Positions 43,342 through 51,934 of a stretch of DNA of 64,000 nt are shown one piece after another (position 1 is the first letter of the stretch; the number at the start of each line of letters is the position of its first letter). The notes beneath the pieces were generated by a model, which worked only from the letters and a program-made list of their open reading frames with translations, searched no databases and was not told where the DNA came from. Source of the stretch: Competibacter_A sp037045535 (GTDB lineage Bacteria; Pseudomonadota; Gammaproteobacteria; Competibacterales; Competibacteraceae); contig JBAOHI010000077.1 of NCBI GenBank assembly GCA_037045535.1, forward strand, positions 1-64,000. Reading direction: 5' to 3'. The translations under genes were made by a program, and so were the position numbers.

Positions 43342-44735
43342 GGGATACCTCCCGCAGCGCCGTCGCCCAAGGTGCTGGCCGCCGTACTGCCTCCCAGATC
43401 GGGTTTTCCAGAGCACGGGTCAACTGCCGCGCCAGCGTCAACATGCCCTGATAACCGGCGTAACCGTGCTCGCGTTCCTGATTCACGTCCAGGAACGGCA
43501 GCCGCGCCTTGAGGGCGGTGTATTGATTGCGACCGCCGGCGATCAGAATATCGGCCTGATACTCGCGTGCCAGATTCAACAATTGCCGGGCATTGCCGTC
43601 TTCGATCATCTTGGCATCCTCGCCCATCAGGGCCTTGATCCGTTCCTTGTCTTCCTCGGTCGATTTCTTGGTGCCAGTCGCGACGACGTGCATGCCCAAG
43701 TCCTGCAGGGCGGCGACGATGGACCAGGACTTGACCCCGCCGGTGTAAAGCAAGACGCGTTTACCGCGCAGTCGCTCACGCCAAGGCGCCAATTCCACCG
43801 CCAGCCGGGCCTCTTCGCGGACGATCAATGCCTCGGTACGCGTACTGAGTTCGGCGTCGTCCAACAGGCGGGCGAAATCGCGCAGGGCGCTGGAGACATC
43901 GCCGATGCCGTAAAAACTGCCTTCGAACCAGGGAATGCCGAATTGCTCCTGCAATTTGCGGGCGACGTTGAGCATGGCGCGGGAACAGACCACCATGGTC
44001 GCTTCGGCGCGGTGCATGGTCTGCACTTCATGGAAACGAGTGTCGCCGGACAGGGTGGACAGCACCCGCAAGCCCAATTCATCGAACAACGGCAAGGTGT
44101 GCCAGAACTCGCCCGCAATGTTGTATTCGCCGATCAGGTTGATATCGTGGACACGCAAATGGGGGCGGGCGGGATCGACCGGGGCCGGGTCCGGCTCGCG
44201 GGTGCCGACCACGTACTTGACCATCGCTTCGCCAGCCAGCCGATTGCCGAGATTTTTGTTGCCGTAAAAGCCGGCGGCGTCCACCGGAACCACCGGTACG
44301 TTCCAGCGTTGGGCCGCCGCTTTGCACACGGCTTCCAGATCGTCGCCGATCAGCGCTGTGACGCAGGTGCTGTAAACGAACACCGCCGCTGGGGAATAGC
44401 GGTCGACGGCCTGTTTGATGGCGTGAAACAGCCGTTTCTCGCCGCGCCCCATGATCACGTCCTGCTCACTCAGATCGGTGGTCATGCCGATCTTAAACAA
44501 GGTCTGGACCGCTGGAGCGAGTACCGCGATTATCCCAGGAGCTGCCGGCGCAACCGCTCGGGCCATGCACGATGTGGGCGACATCGGCGATAGGCAGCAG
44601 GGCGATCTGCGCACCGTCGAAGGTGCAGCCACCAGCGGTGGCACCGGGCGTGGGCCGCGCGCAACCGGATTTGCTTTTTAGGTTGTGCGCACAGGCCGGC
44701 TCGTTCAGCAGTGCGGCGAGATCGCTGGATTTCAT
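43334..44735 (-). pseudogene. nifE: Cofactor scaffold protein NifE with a one-base frameshift
   Basis: The ATG at 44735 follows GAGGAATCCGCC and opens MKSSDLAALLNEPACAHN, GATAGGCTFDGAQIALL and HGPSGCAGSSWDNRGTRSSG, the NifE N terminus with its cluster cysteines. The frame ends at a stop after SSGPDLV. An extra base at about 44498 (minus-strand CTTGTTT where CTTTTT-like coding is expected) explains this. The next frame continues FKIGMTTDLSEQDVIMGRGEKRLF and runs normally through SFYGIGDVSSALRDF to the stop at 43334. Restored length is about 466 residues. Without NifE there is no FeMo cofactor, so the indel should be checked in reads before calling the strain non-fixing. Confidence 0.88.
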
Positions 44736-44783
44736 GGCGGATTCCTCGGAATCTCTCTCGCTGTTGCAAGGAGAACCAGTAAA

Positions 44784-44816
44784 GTAGGGCGGATCGCGCT
44801 AGGCCAATCCGCCGAA
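44784..44816. repeat. REP-like palindrome between nifF and nifE
   Basis: GTAGGGCGGATCGCGCTAGG with a partner CCAATCCGCC forms a GGCGGAT/ATCCGCC hairpin. The same kind of element lies between nifT and nifK. Confidence 0.6.
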
Positions 44817-44894
44817 GATGGAAATTCGCTGCGTGGTCTCGTACCGTGGTACGGTGGCTTGAAGGCGGGCGCCCAACCCGCCTACCAGGCGTGC

Positions 44895-45419
44895 TTATCC
44901 TGCTACCGTCTCGCCCAGCAATTCAGGCTTGACTTGTTCGAGCCATTCCTCCAAGCGTTCCTCCGTCAAATCGGCCTGATTGTCCTGATCGAGTACCAAG
45001 CCGACGAATTCACCGTCGCGAAACGCCTTGGATTTATTGAACTCGTAACCTTCCGCCGACCAGCTCCCGATCAGGCGCGTCCCCATTTTTTTGAGCTTCT
45101 TGTACAGAATGCCCAGCGCATCCACGAATTCGTCGGGATAGCCGACCTGATCGCCAAGCCCGTATAGGGCAACGGTTTTACCATTCAGATCCGCGCTTTC
45201 CAGAGTCGGCAGAAACTCGGTCAGGGTTTCCGGCAGTTCGCCGTCGCCCAGGGTCGGAGTACCGAAGATCAGCGCATCGCAAGCGGTCAGATCGTCCGCC
45301 CTGGCGCCCTTGACGTTGAACAGTTCGACTTCACCTTCGTCGAACTGCTTCTTGATCATCTTGGCGACTTTGCGGGTATTACCGGTATCGGTGGCGTAGA
45401 ACAAACCTATCTTGGCCAT
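44895..45419 (-). CDS. nifF: Nif-specific flavodoxin NifF
   Basis: 174 residues. The FMN phosphate loop is FYATDTGNTRKVA, followed by GTPTLGDGELPETL and YGLGDQVGYPDEFVDALG, the three FMN-contact regions of long-chain flavodoxins. NifF is the direct electron donor to NifH in many gammaproteobacteria. Located between the DUF6129 gene and nifE, 36 bases after the former, so part of the main nif operon. Confidence 0.93.
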   Translation of the reverse strand: MAKIGLFYATDTGNTRKVAKMIKKQFDEGEVELFNVKGARADDLTACDALIFGTPTLGDGELPETLTEFLPTLESADLNGKTVALYGLGDQVGYPDEFVDALGILYKKLKKMGTRLIGSWSAEGYEFNKSKAFRDGEFVGLVLDQDNQADLTEERLEEWLEQVKPELLGETVAG

Positions 45420-45455
45420 GATGATTACCTCGTCTGAAATGGAAAGTTGTTTCGG

Positions 45456-45731
45456 TCAGGAATCGACACATTCGGCGGCGACGGCAAGCACCACGCCGGT
45501 CGCCACCTGGAAATCCTCGGTCAGACGCAGACAATGTTGCCGACCGTCCACCAGATAAAGATTGATGCCCACACCGCGCAACACCGGCTCGGCATCATTG
45601 ATGTCATCGTCCAGGCAATGGGTGAAATACAGGCCGGGATACACCTGGCGCAAATGGGTCAGGGCGGCGTAGTCCACACCATGGGTTTCTGCCCAGTGGG
45701 CGATATCGCCTAATTGGCGTGGCGTAATCAC
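45456..45731 (-). CDS. DUF6129-type nif-associated small protein
   Basis: 91 residues from a GTG at 45731 that overlaps the TGA of the upstream gene (GTGA). The sequence TPRQLGDIAHWAETHGVDYAALTHLR and YPGLYFTHCLDDDINDAEPVL is a conserved nif-cluster family of unknown role. There is no signal peptide; cytoplasmic. Translational coupling with nifY supports a function in cofactor handling, but that is inference. Confidence 0.75.
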   Translation of the reverse strand: MITPRQLGDIAHWAETHGVDYAALTHLRQVYPGLYFTHCLDDDINDAEPVLRGVGINLYLVDGRQHCLRLTEDFQVATGVVLAVAAECVDS

Positions 45732-46462
45732 GAGTTTTCTCCCGTTTCGGCCAAGAGCGAATCGCCCGTTGACACAGTGGAAGCGCTCGGAGTGCGGCCG
45801 ATGATCCGGGCCAGCCAAGGTGGTGGTTCGCCGGCCAAGACTTGTTGCAACTCGGCCAGCAGCACCGGGATATCCTCGGCTTGGGGGCGTTTGATGGGAT
45901 GAATGCTGCTGTTGACCACGCGGGCGGCGGCAGGACCGCCGATCGACAGTACGCAGAGCAAATCGCAATCGCCGATCAAGGCCACCCGCTCCGCGCTGTG
46001 ATCCACGGTGAGGCGAACCACGGTCGGCGCTGGCCGTATCGCGATCAGCCGCGCTGCCGTCGCCGAAACCTGATAAATCAGGAAACGGGCGCAGGAACCG
46101 AAATGACCATCCAACCGCTCGCCCCGGTTCGAGGCACAGGCGACGCGAATGGAATTTGGCAGATCGCCTTCGTGGTAGGGTTGGGGATCGGGAATCGCGA
46201 CGGCTGCGTCGATCCCATCCTCGCCCTTCAGGCAGGAAAGGGCTTGACGCAAAGTGGGACCGTCGATTTCGCCCAAGGCGCCGTCGGCGGCGGTCTTGAG
46301 ATCCTTGACGGTAAGTCCGGCCAGCTTGTCCTCGGTCAACGGTTCGCCCACTGCCGCGAGCAGCACCCGCAACAACTGGCGCGAATCGATGTCCGGCAGG
46401 CTCCGCGCGGCCAGCCCGACCCGGAGGGCGATGCAGTCGGGAAGCGGTTGATCGGCGCTCAT
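45728..46462 (-). CDS. nifY: NifY/NafY-like FeMo-cofactor-binding protein
   Basis: 244 residues from the ATG at 46462, overlapping the nifT stop by 4 bases. The N-terminal helical half (about 1-100) resembles the NafY apo-MoFe-binding domain. The C-terminal half is a NifX-type fold: IRVACASNRGERLDGHFGSCARFLIYQ with the cofactor-ligand His, and LLCVLSIGGPAAARVVNSSIHPIK. It probably holds apo-NifDK open or inserts FeMo-co. A longer upstream open frame (to 46693) overlaps nifT and is not used. Confidence 0.88.
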   Translation of the reverse strand: MSADQPLPDCIALRVGLAARSLPDIDSRQLLRVLLAAVGEPLTEDKLAGLTVKDLKTAADGALGEIDGPTLRQALSCLKGEDGIDAAVAIPDPQPYHEGDLPNSIRVACASNRGERLDGHFGSCARFLIYQVSATAARLIAIRPAPTVVRLTVDHSAERVALIGDCDLLCVLSIGGPAAARVVNSSIHPIKRPQAEDIPVLLAELQQVLAGEPPPWLARIIGRTPSASTVSTGDSLLAETGENS

Positions 46463-46671
46463 AGCCGCTTCACTCGCACGGTCATCGGCAACTTGGGCGG
46501 CTGATCGAACGGTTCGAGATAGAAGCGCGAACCGTCCGCCAATTCCATCTCGCCGCCCCACATACCGGGGCCGGCGTGTTCCAGCGCGACCACGGTTTCC
46601 TCGTGATCCTTTTTGGTCACGTAAAAGACCAGTTGGCCGGCTGCGTTGTTTCGCAGCATGACGTTGGGCAT
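46459..46671 (-). CDS. nifT: NifT/FixU protein
   Basis: 70 residues, the full-length NifT family: MPNVMLRNNAAGQLVFYVTKK, then WGGEMELADGSRFYLEPF and the closing PMTVRVKRL. Conserved downstream of nifK but without a known essential role. It lies 71 bases after nifK with a palindrome in between, and overlaps nifY. Confidence 0.93.
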   Translation of the reverse strand: MPNVMLRNNAAGQLVFYVTKKDHEETVVALEHAGPGMWGGEMELADGSRFYLEPFDQPPKLPMTVRVKRL

Positions 46672-46692
46672 GGTTGGTTTTCCCGTTCCTCA

Positions 46693-46725
46693 AGGGCGGA
46701 TGACGCTTTTCGCCAATCCGCCCTA
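46693..46725. repeat. REP-like palindrome between nifK and nifT
   Basis: AGGGCGGATGACGC and GCCAATCCGCCCT form a stem of about ten pairs. It is similar to the element at 44784. A T-run directly after it on the plus strand is coincident with the reverse orientation and so does not make a terminator for nifK. Confidence 0.6.
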
Positions 46726-46742
46726 CAGGGTTTTTTTCTGGA

Positions 46743-48308
46743 TCACCGGATCAGATCGAAGGCGTAATCGGTTTCGCCCATCTGCATGGTTTCCTCGTCG
46801 AGCCGTTCCATGACCGCATTCACCAGCTCCTTGAGAATGTGCATCGCGCCCTCGTAACCGAGCGTGGTGTCACGGTGCAGGTGGTGGCGGTCGAACAACG
46901 GGAAGCCGAACCGGATCAGCGGTACCTCGAATTCCTTACCCTTGTGCAAGGTGTCGCGCTGGATGAATTTGCCGTAAGAATTGCCGATCAGGAAATCCGG
47001 CTTGTCGGCGAACACCAGCGAGCGCAGGTGCCAGAGATCCTTACCGAAATGGACCTCGGCGCCCTGGCCGTAGGGCGAGTCCTTGAGCAGCTTGGTGATG
47101 TCCTTAGCCCAGCGCTTGCTGCCATTGTGACAAAGGACGTGCAGCGGCTCGGCGCCCAGTTCCAGCAGAAATTGGCACATGCCCGTCACGAAATCGGGAT
47201 CGCCGAACACCGAGAACCGCTTGCCGTGCAGCCAAGAATGGGAATCGGTCATCATGTCGACCAACCGACCCCGTTCCTGGGTCAACGAATCAGGAATCGG
47301 CTTGCCGGTGAGTTCTGACACTTTCATCAGAAACTCGTCGGTACTGCTCAGTCCCATCGGGATGCCGACGAGGCTAGCGGGATGCTTCCAGGTTTCCTGT
47401 ACGTACTTCTTGGTCTTGGGTAAGGTCCAAGGTTGCAGCAGAAGGGTATCGATGGCGTTGGGGGCGTCCTTGATCTCCTCGATCCGGGTGCCGCCAGCGT
47501 ACATGCGGAATTCGCCGTCGGTCGGGGTATCGAGCACCTCTTCCGGATCGCACAGCATGGTGTACTCGACGCCCATCTCCTTCAACATTCGCTTGATGAC
47601 CCGGAAGTTGCCGAGATAGGTCTCGAAGCCAGTGATGATGTTGAGCTTGCCGTTGCTGCCGACCGTTTTGCCCTCCATCTCGTTGAGGGTGAAATAGCGC
47701 AGCACGCCTTCTTCCATGTTGTCCCAGCCGGTGGTGTGGCTGCCGACGAAGCTGGGGGTGTGGGCGAAGGGAATCGGAAAGTCCATCGGCACCCGGCCGT
47801 CCTTGCGTGCGTTGGTGATGAACGCATTGAGGTCGTCGCCGATCACCTCCGCCATGCAGGTGGTGGATACCGCCATCATTTCCGGCTGGTAGAGCTTCAG
47901 CGAGTTTTCCAAACCCTCGAACATGTTTTTCTGCCCGCCGAACACCGCCGCGTCCTCGGTCATCGAGTCGGAGACGGTGGCGATCGGTTCCCGAAAATGC
48001 CGGTTGAAATAAGTGCGGAAATAGGCGACGCAGCCCTGCGAGCCGTGGACGTAAGGCAGGGTTTTGTAATAACCCAACGCGCACAACACCGCGCCCAGCG
48101 GCTGACAGGCTTTCGCGGGATTGATGGTCAGAGCTTCGCGCTGGAAATTGAGCTGTTTGTATTCTTCCGTCGTGGTCCACTGGAACACTTCTTCCAGCTT
48201 TTCCTTGGGCGCTCTTTCCTCGAAAACGTTTTTGCGGGCGAAAGCCTGTTGGTATGGATCTTCATTAAACAACGGATAACCAGGTTTAATGGCGTCGGCG
48301 TCTTGCAT
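46743..48308 (-). CDS. nifK: Nitrogenase MoFe protein beta subunit NifK
   Basis: 521 residues from the ATG at 48308, which follows AAGAGGA. P-cluster cysteines are Cys68 (NPAKACQPLG), Cys93 (HGSQGCVAYF) and Cys151 (STTCMAEVIG), each two residues before the Azotobacter numbering. GFETYLGNFRVIKRM and HGKRFSVFGDPDFV are present. With NifD it forms the heterotetramer that reduces N2. It lies 133 bases after nifD, with a palindrome in the gap. Confidence 0.97.
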   Translation of the reverse strand: MQDADAIKPGYPLFNEDPYQQAFARKNVFEERAPKEKLEEVFQWTTTEEYKQLNFQREALTINPAKACQPLGAVLCALGYYKTLPYVHGSQGCVAYFRTYFNRHFREPIATVSDSMTEDAAVFGGQKNMFEGLENSLKLYQPEMMAVSTTCMAEVIGDDLNAFITNARKDGRVPMDFPIPFAHTPSFVGSHTTGWDNMEEGVLRYFTLNEMEGKTVGSNGKLNIITGFETYLGNFRVIKRMLKEMGVEYTMLCDPEEVLDTPTDGEFRMYAGGTRIEEIKDAPNAIDTLLLQPWTLPKTKKYVQETWKHPASLVGIPMGLSSTDEFLMKVSELTGKPIPDSLTQERGRLVDMMTDSHSWLHGKRFSVFGDPDFVTGMCQFLLELGAEPLHVLCHNGSKRWAKDITKLLKDSPYGQGAEVHFGKDLWHLRSLVFADKPDFLIGNSYGKFIQRDTLHKGKEFEVPLIRFGFPLFDRHHLHRDTTLGYEGAMHILKELVNAVMERLDEETMQMGETDYAFDLIR

Positions 48309-48389
48309 GACTAGTTCCTCTTCCGGGTCGTTCGATCCGGGCATAACTCAGGGATGGGCACTGGGCCGCGGCCGAATACGCTGGCCGGT

Positions 48390-48426
48390 GAGTTGGATCA
48401 GACGTTTCGCGCTAGCTAATCCAACC
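48390..48426. repeat. Palindromic repeat between nifD and nifK
   Basis: GAGTTGGAT and ATCCAACCC flank a CGTTTCGCGC loop region, forming a hairpin. It belongs to the GTTGGAT-type palindromes seen between genes in many gammaproteobacteria. Confidence 0.55.
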
Positions 48427-48441
48427 CACGGCAGCTCATAT

Positions 48442-49920
48442 TCAGGCGACCGCTTGCAAGGCTTCGGCGCTGGCGCTCTTCTGCTGCCACGGCGCTTTCA
48501 GCTTGTTCCAGCAGGGGTTGTTAATGGTCATATCCATATCGCGGGCGAAGATAGCGAAGCCGTCGTAGCCGTGATAGGGACCGGAATAATCCCAGGAGTG
48601 CATCTGCCGGAAGGGGATGCCCATCTTGTGGAACACATACTTCTCCTTGATGCCGGAGCCGATCAGATCGGGCTTCAGCCGCTCGACGAAGGATTCCAGC
48701 TCGAAGCTGGTGGCGTCGTCGTAAATCAACGCGCCCTCCTGCAATTCCTTGAAGGTGCGGTCGTAGTCGTCGTTGTGGGCGAATTCATAGCCGGCACCGA
48801 TCACTTCCATGCCGAGGTCTTCATACGCACCGATGATGTGGCGGGGACGCAGACCGCCAACGAACAACAACACCCGCTTGCCTTCCAACCGAGGCCGGTA
48901 CTTGGCAATGATGGCGTCCATGGCTGGCTGATACTTGGCGATGACCCGCTCGGCGTTTTCCTTGATGGTGTCGTCGAAGAACGCGGCGATTTTGCGCAGG
49001 CTTTCGGCGATCTTGGTCGGGCCGAAGAAATTGTATTCCATCCATGGCATGCCGTATTTCTCTTCCATGTGCCGGCTGATGTAGTTCATCGAGCGGTAGC
49101 AATGCAGCAGATTCAGTTTGGCGTGGCGGGTGGTTTGCATTTCTGGAATCGAACCGTCGCCCGACCATTGCGCGATCACCCGCAGACCCATTTCTTCCAG
49201 CAGCACCCGCGAAGACCAAGCATCGCCGCCGATGTTGTAGTCGCCGGTGATCGCCACGTCGTAGGGGGTGGACTCGAAGCTTTGGTCGTCGTCGCGACCA
49301 TGCAGCACCCAGTCGCGCAGCGAGTCGTTGGCGACGTGGTGGCCGAGGGATTGCGATACGCCCCGGAAACCTTCGCAACGCACCGGCACCACCACCTTGC
49401 CGATTTCCTTGGCGGATTTCTTGGCGACCGCCTCGATGTCGTCGCCGATCAGGCCGATAGGGCACTCGGATTGAATCGTGACGCCCTTGGCCAGCGGGAA
49501 CAGGCCATCGAGTTCGCTAATGATCTTGGCCAGCTTCTTGTCGCCGCCGAACACCACGTCCTTTTCCTGGAAGTCGGAGGTGATGTTCAGATCGTTGAAG
49601 ACGTTGACCCCGCTATAGCCGGTCACGTAGTTGCGGCGACCGGCCCGCGAGAACTGGCCGCAGCCGACCGGACCGTGCGAGATGTTCAACACATCCTTGA
49701 CCGGCCCCCAAACCACACCCTTGGCACCGGCGTAGGCACAGCCGCGAGCGGTCATCACGCCGGGCAAGGCTTTCTTGTTAGCGACGATACACTTGTTGGA
49801 TTTTTCCAGAGCAGGATCGTTGGCCATCAAGTGCTTGGCGCGTTGCTTGCCGGTCGCCTCCGGATAGACTTCCAGCACTTCCTGGATCAGTTGTTCGGTT
49901 TCTTGGCGATTCATGGTCAT
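48442..49920 (-). CDS. nifD: Nitrogenase MoFe protein alpha subunit NifD
   Basis: 492 residues. FeMo-cofactor ligands are Cys274 (LLHCYRSMNY) and His441 (QMHSWDYSGPYHGYDGF); the substrate-channel His194 lies in SLGHHVAND. P-cluster cysteines are Cys61, Cys87 and Cys153 in the expected contexts (TARGCAYAG, GPVGCGQFS, SECPIGLIG). All are offset by one from Azotobacter NifD. It follows nifH by 69 bases. The start could be either of two ATG codons at 49920 and 49914; neither has a strong ribosome site. Confidence 0.97.
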   Translation of the reverse strand: MTMNRQETEQLIQEVLEVYPEATGKQRAKHLMANDPALEKSNKCIVANKKALPGVMTARGCAYAGAKGVVWGPVKDVLNISHGPVGCGQFSRAGRRNYVTGYSGVNVFNDLNITSDFQEKDVVFGGDKKLAKIISELDGLFPLAKGVTIQSECPIGLIGDDIEAVAKKSAKEIGKVVVPVRCEGFRGVSQSLGHHVANDSLRDWVLHGRDDDQSFESTPYDVAITGDYNIGGDAWSSRVLLEEMGLRVIAQWSGDGSIPEMQTTRHAKLNLLHCYRSMNYISRHMEEKYGMPWMEYNFFGPTKIAESLRKIAAFFDDTIKENAERVIAKYQPAMDAIIAKYRPRLEGKRVLLFVGGLRPRHIIGAYEDLGMEVIGAGYEFAHNDDYDRTFKELQEGALIYDDATSFELESFVERLKPDLIGSGIKEKYVFHKMGIPFRQMHSWDYSGPYHGYDGFAIFARDMDMTINNPCWNKLKAPWQQKSASAEALQAVA

Positions 49921-49949
49921 GGTGGTTACTCAACTATCAGTTCCGACCT

Positions 49950-49970
49950 CCTCCCCCTCAGTGGGGGAGG
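49950..49970. terminator. Stem-loop between nifH and nifD (attenuator or mRNA stabiliser)
   Basis: CCTCCCCC and GGGGGAGG pair exactly with a TCAGT loop. There is no T-run on the minus strand, so it is not a standard terminator. Hairpins after nifH are known to stabilise nifH message and give more NifH than NifDK. Confidence 0.55.
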
Positions 49971-49989
49971 GCTGGTAAGAGGTCAATCA

Positions 49990-50877
49990 TCAGGCGGCGG
50001 CCAGCTGGGTTTCTTCCGCAGCGGTCTTGCCAACGATGGATTCGTCTTCCTCGTCAAGAATGCCGAACTCCAGCAGCAGGTCTTCCAACTCGTCCATAGT
50101 GAGGGGAGTGGGAATGACCAGCTTCTTGTTCTCGACGATCTTACGGGCCAGTTCGCGATATTCGTCGGCCTGCTTGGCGGTGGGGTCGTACTCGATCACG
50201 GTCATGCGGCGGATTTCGGCCCGTTGCACCACGTTGTCGCGCGGCACGAAATGAATCATCTGGGTACCCAGGCGAGCGGCCAGCGCCTCGATCAATTCCG
50301 CCTCGCGGTCGGTCTTGCGCGAGTTGCAGATCAGCCCGGCCAGACGCACCTTGCCGGAACTCGCGTACTTGACGATACCTTTGGCGATATTGTTGGCCGC
50401 GTACATCGCCATCATCTCGCCGGACACCACGATGTAGATTTCCTGGGCCTTGTTCTCGCGGATCGGCATGGCGAAGCCGCCGCACACCACGTCGCCCAGC
50501 ACGTCGTAGAACACGAAATCGAGCTCTTCCTCGTAGGCGCCCTCCTCTTCCAGGAAGTTGATAGCGGTGATGACGCCGCGCCCGGCGCAACCGACACCCG
50601 GCTCGGGACCACCGGATTCGACGCAGCGGATGCCGCCGTAACCCACCTTCAACACGTCGTCCAGTTCCAGGTCCTCGACGGTGCCGGCGTCCGCTGCCAT
50701 CTGCATGATGGTGCTCTGGGCCTTGGCGTGCAGAATCAGCCGGGTGGAATCGGCCTTGGGATCACAACCCACGATCATGACTTTCTTGCCTTCGGCAGCC
50801 AATCCCGCTACCAGGTTTTGCGTGGTGGTCGATTTACCGATGCCGCCTTTCCCGTAAATCGCGCATTGACGTATCAT
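49990..50877 (-). CDS. nifH: Nitrogenase Fe protein NifH
   Basis: 295 residues from the ATG at 50877, preceded by CAGGAGA. P-loop GKGGIGKSTT (residues 9-18). The [4Fe-4S] ligands are Cys97 (GVGCAGRG) and Cys132 (DVVCGGFAMP); Arg100 in the first motif is the ADP-ribosylation site of DraT. NifH delivers electrons to NifDK with ATP hydrolysis. The open frame extends nine codons upstream, but the ribosome site and homology fix the start. First gene of the long nif operon, divergent from draT. Confidence 0.97.
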   Translation of the reverse strand: MIRQCAIYGKGGIGKSTTTQNLVAGLAAEGKKVMIVGCDPKADSTRLILHAKAQSTIMQMAADAGTVEDLELDDVLKVGYGGIRCVESGGPEPGVGCAGRGVITAINFLEEEGAYEEELDFVFYDVLGDVVCGGFAMPIRENKAQEIYIVVSGEMMAMYAANNIAKGIVKYASSGKVRLAGLICNSRKTDREAELIEALAARLGTQMIHFVPRDNVVQRAEIRRMTVIEYDPTAKQADEYRELARKIVENKKLVIPTPLTMDELEDLLLEFGILDEEDESIVGKTAAEETQLAAA

Positions 50878-50938
50878 GAGCTGCTCTCCTGATGAGATGT
50901 TCACTGAATGGATAAACTTTGCTTTCGCCCATTCTGGT

Positions 50939-50954
50939 TCAAGTGCCGTGCCAA
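50939..50954 (-). promoter_or_regulatory. Sigma-54 promoter of the nifH operon
   Basis: Minus strand TTGGCAC, GGCAC, TTGAA: a perfect -24 region with the correct spacer; the -12 has GA instead of GC. It lies about 62 bases upstream of the nifH ATG. Confidence 0.8.
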
Positions 50955-51028
50955 GGAGAGATATTCAGCAATAATATGTTTTCGCTGCTATTTTTCTGTG
51001 GAGGGCAGCCAGGGGCTGAGTTGCATAG

Positions 51029-51919
51029 ATGACAAACGTGGCCACTTGTCAGATTGATAACAATTCTTCCGCGACGCCCGAATGGGGGCCGCGCCTTCCT
51101 AAAAGTGCCTGCCTGCCGATTAACCGCTGCAATCTGCCAGCGGTAATTTTGGGTGGCTTAACGTTCCAGCATCATCCGGCACCGTTGCTGCTCGATGGCG
51201 TCGCGGAACTGCACACCGATCTGTTTCCCTTGTTGGAACGGTTGGCGGATCCCGCCGAACGGGCGCGACGCTTCATGGATTACATGACCGTGCATTTCCG
51301 ACTGGAGGCGCTGGAAGAGGCGGGGTTGATGCCAGACCGGGCGACCGATTCGCGGCAGAGTCGGCCTAAGCTGCGCGGGCGGGCGGATTATCTGCGCATG
51401 GTGCGCGGCTGGGCCTTCGATCCCAACAGTCGGGAAGGCGCTGTGTTGAAAGCGTGGGTAGAATCGCGTTTCGGGTTGCTGACCCGCTTTCATGGCGTCC
51501 TGCTTGATGATCGCACCGAGGACGCCTACGAACATTTTATGGAAGTGTGCAGCCAGGGTTTGTACAACACTAACGCGCTAGAGGCGCAACTGGACCTGCT
51601 GTACACCTATTGTCAGTACGAATTGCACTGCCAGCAGCCGGACTTGACCCACCTGACCCTGTATCGAGGTTTCAATCGATTCAGCGATGATCAAGTGCTG
51701 GCTAAACCCGACCGTCACCGCTGGATCGTGCTGCTCAACAACCTCAGTTCCTTCAGCGTCCGCCGCGAGCGTGCCGAGGAGTTCGGCGATCATATGCTAC
51801 GGGCACGAGTGCCAGTATCCAAGGTGTTTTTCTACAATCGGTTGTTGCCGGGGATGTTAAAGGGTGAGGATGAGTACGTGGTGATCGGCGGGATTTATGA
51901 GGTGGAAAGGTTGGCGTGA
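51029..51919 (+). CDS. draT: NAD+-dinitrogen-reductase ADP-D-ribosyltransferase DraT
   Basis: 296 residues. The DraT hallmark LPINRCNLPAVILGGLTFQ is at residues 31-49, followed by FMDYMTVHFRLEALEEAG, NSREGAVLKAWVESRFG and LTLYRGFN, the NAD-binding region. DraT transfers ADP-ribose to NifH Arg100 in response to ammonium or energy limitation, stopping nitrogen fixation. It is divergent from nifH with 151 bases between starts. Its partner draG, usually next to it, is absent; the following DNA is a truncated IS3 element beginning 15 bases after the stop. The ATG at 51029 lacks a good ribosome site. Confidence 0.93.
   Translation: MTNVATCQIDNNSSATPEWGPRLPKSACLPINRCNLPAVILGGLTFQHHPAPLLLDGVAELHTDLFPLLERLADPAERARRFMDYMTVHFRLEALEEAGLMPDRATDSRQSRPKLRGRADYLRMVRGWAFDPNSREGAVLKAWVESRFGLLTRFHGVLLDDRTEDAYEHFMEVCSQGLYNTNALEAQLDLLYTYCQYELHCQQPDLTHLTLYRGFNRFSDDQVLAKPDRHRWIVLLNNLSSFSVRRERAEEFGDHMLRARVPVSKVFFYNRLLPGMLKGEDEYVVIGGIYEVERLA
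51047..51062. promoter_or_regulatory. NifA upstream activator site for nifH, inside draT
   Basis: TGT, ten bases, ACA (TGTCAGATTGATAACA), the NifA consensus, about 95 bp upstream of the -24 element. It lies within codons 7-12 of draT, so enhancer and coding sequence overlap. Confidence 0.75.
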
Positions 51920-51934
51920 TTTGGTTGGAATTGT

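Noticed and set aside
43292..44593. 433-residue plus-strand frame antisense to nifE
   Set aside because: Shadow of nifE/nifN; no start signal and no family resemblance.
46462..46693. Upstream extension of nifY across nifT
   Set aside because: The extension is an out-of-frame reading of nifT; the ATG at 46462 overlapping the nifT stop is the likely start.
47433..48314. 293-residue plus-strand frame antisense to nifK
   Set aside because: nifK on the other strand is certain; this frame is explained by codon bias.
48289..50892. 867-residue open frame on the plus strand antisense to nifD and nifH
   Set aside because: It is a mirror of high-GC coding sequence: nifD and nifH on the other strand match known proteins over their full length with cofactor ligands, while this frame has no recognisable domain or ribosome site.
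51032..51051. Apparent dyad GACAA...TTGTC at the draT start considered as an operator
   Set aside because: The outer and inner halves do not share a centre, and it is the coding start of draT; the overlapping NifA-type site explains the region better.
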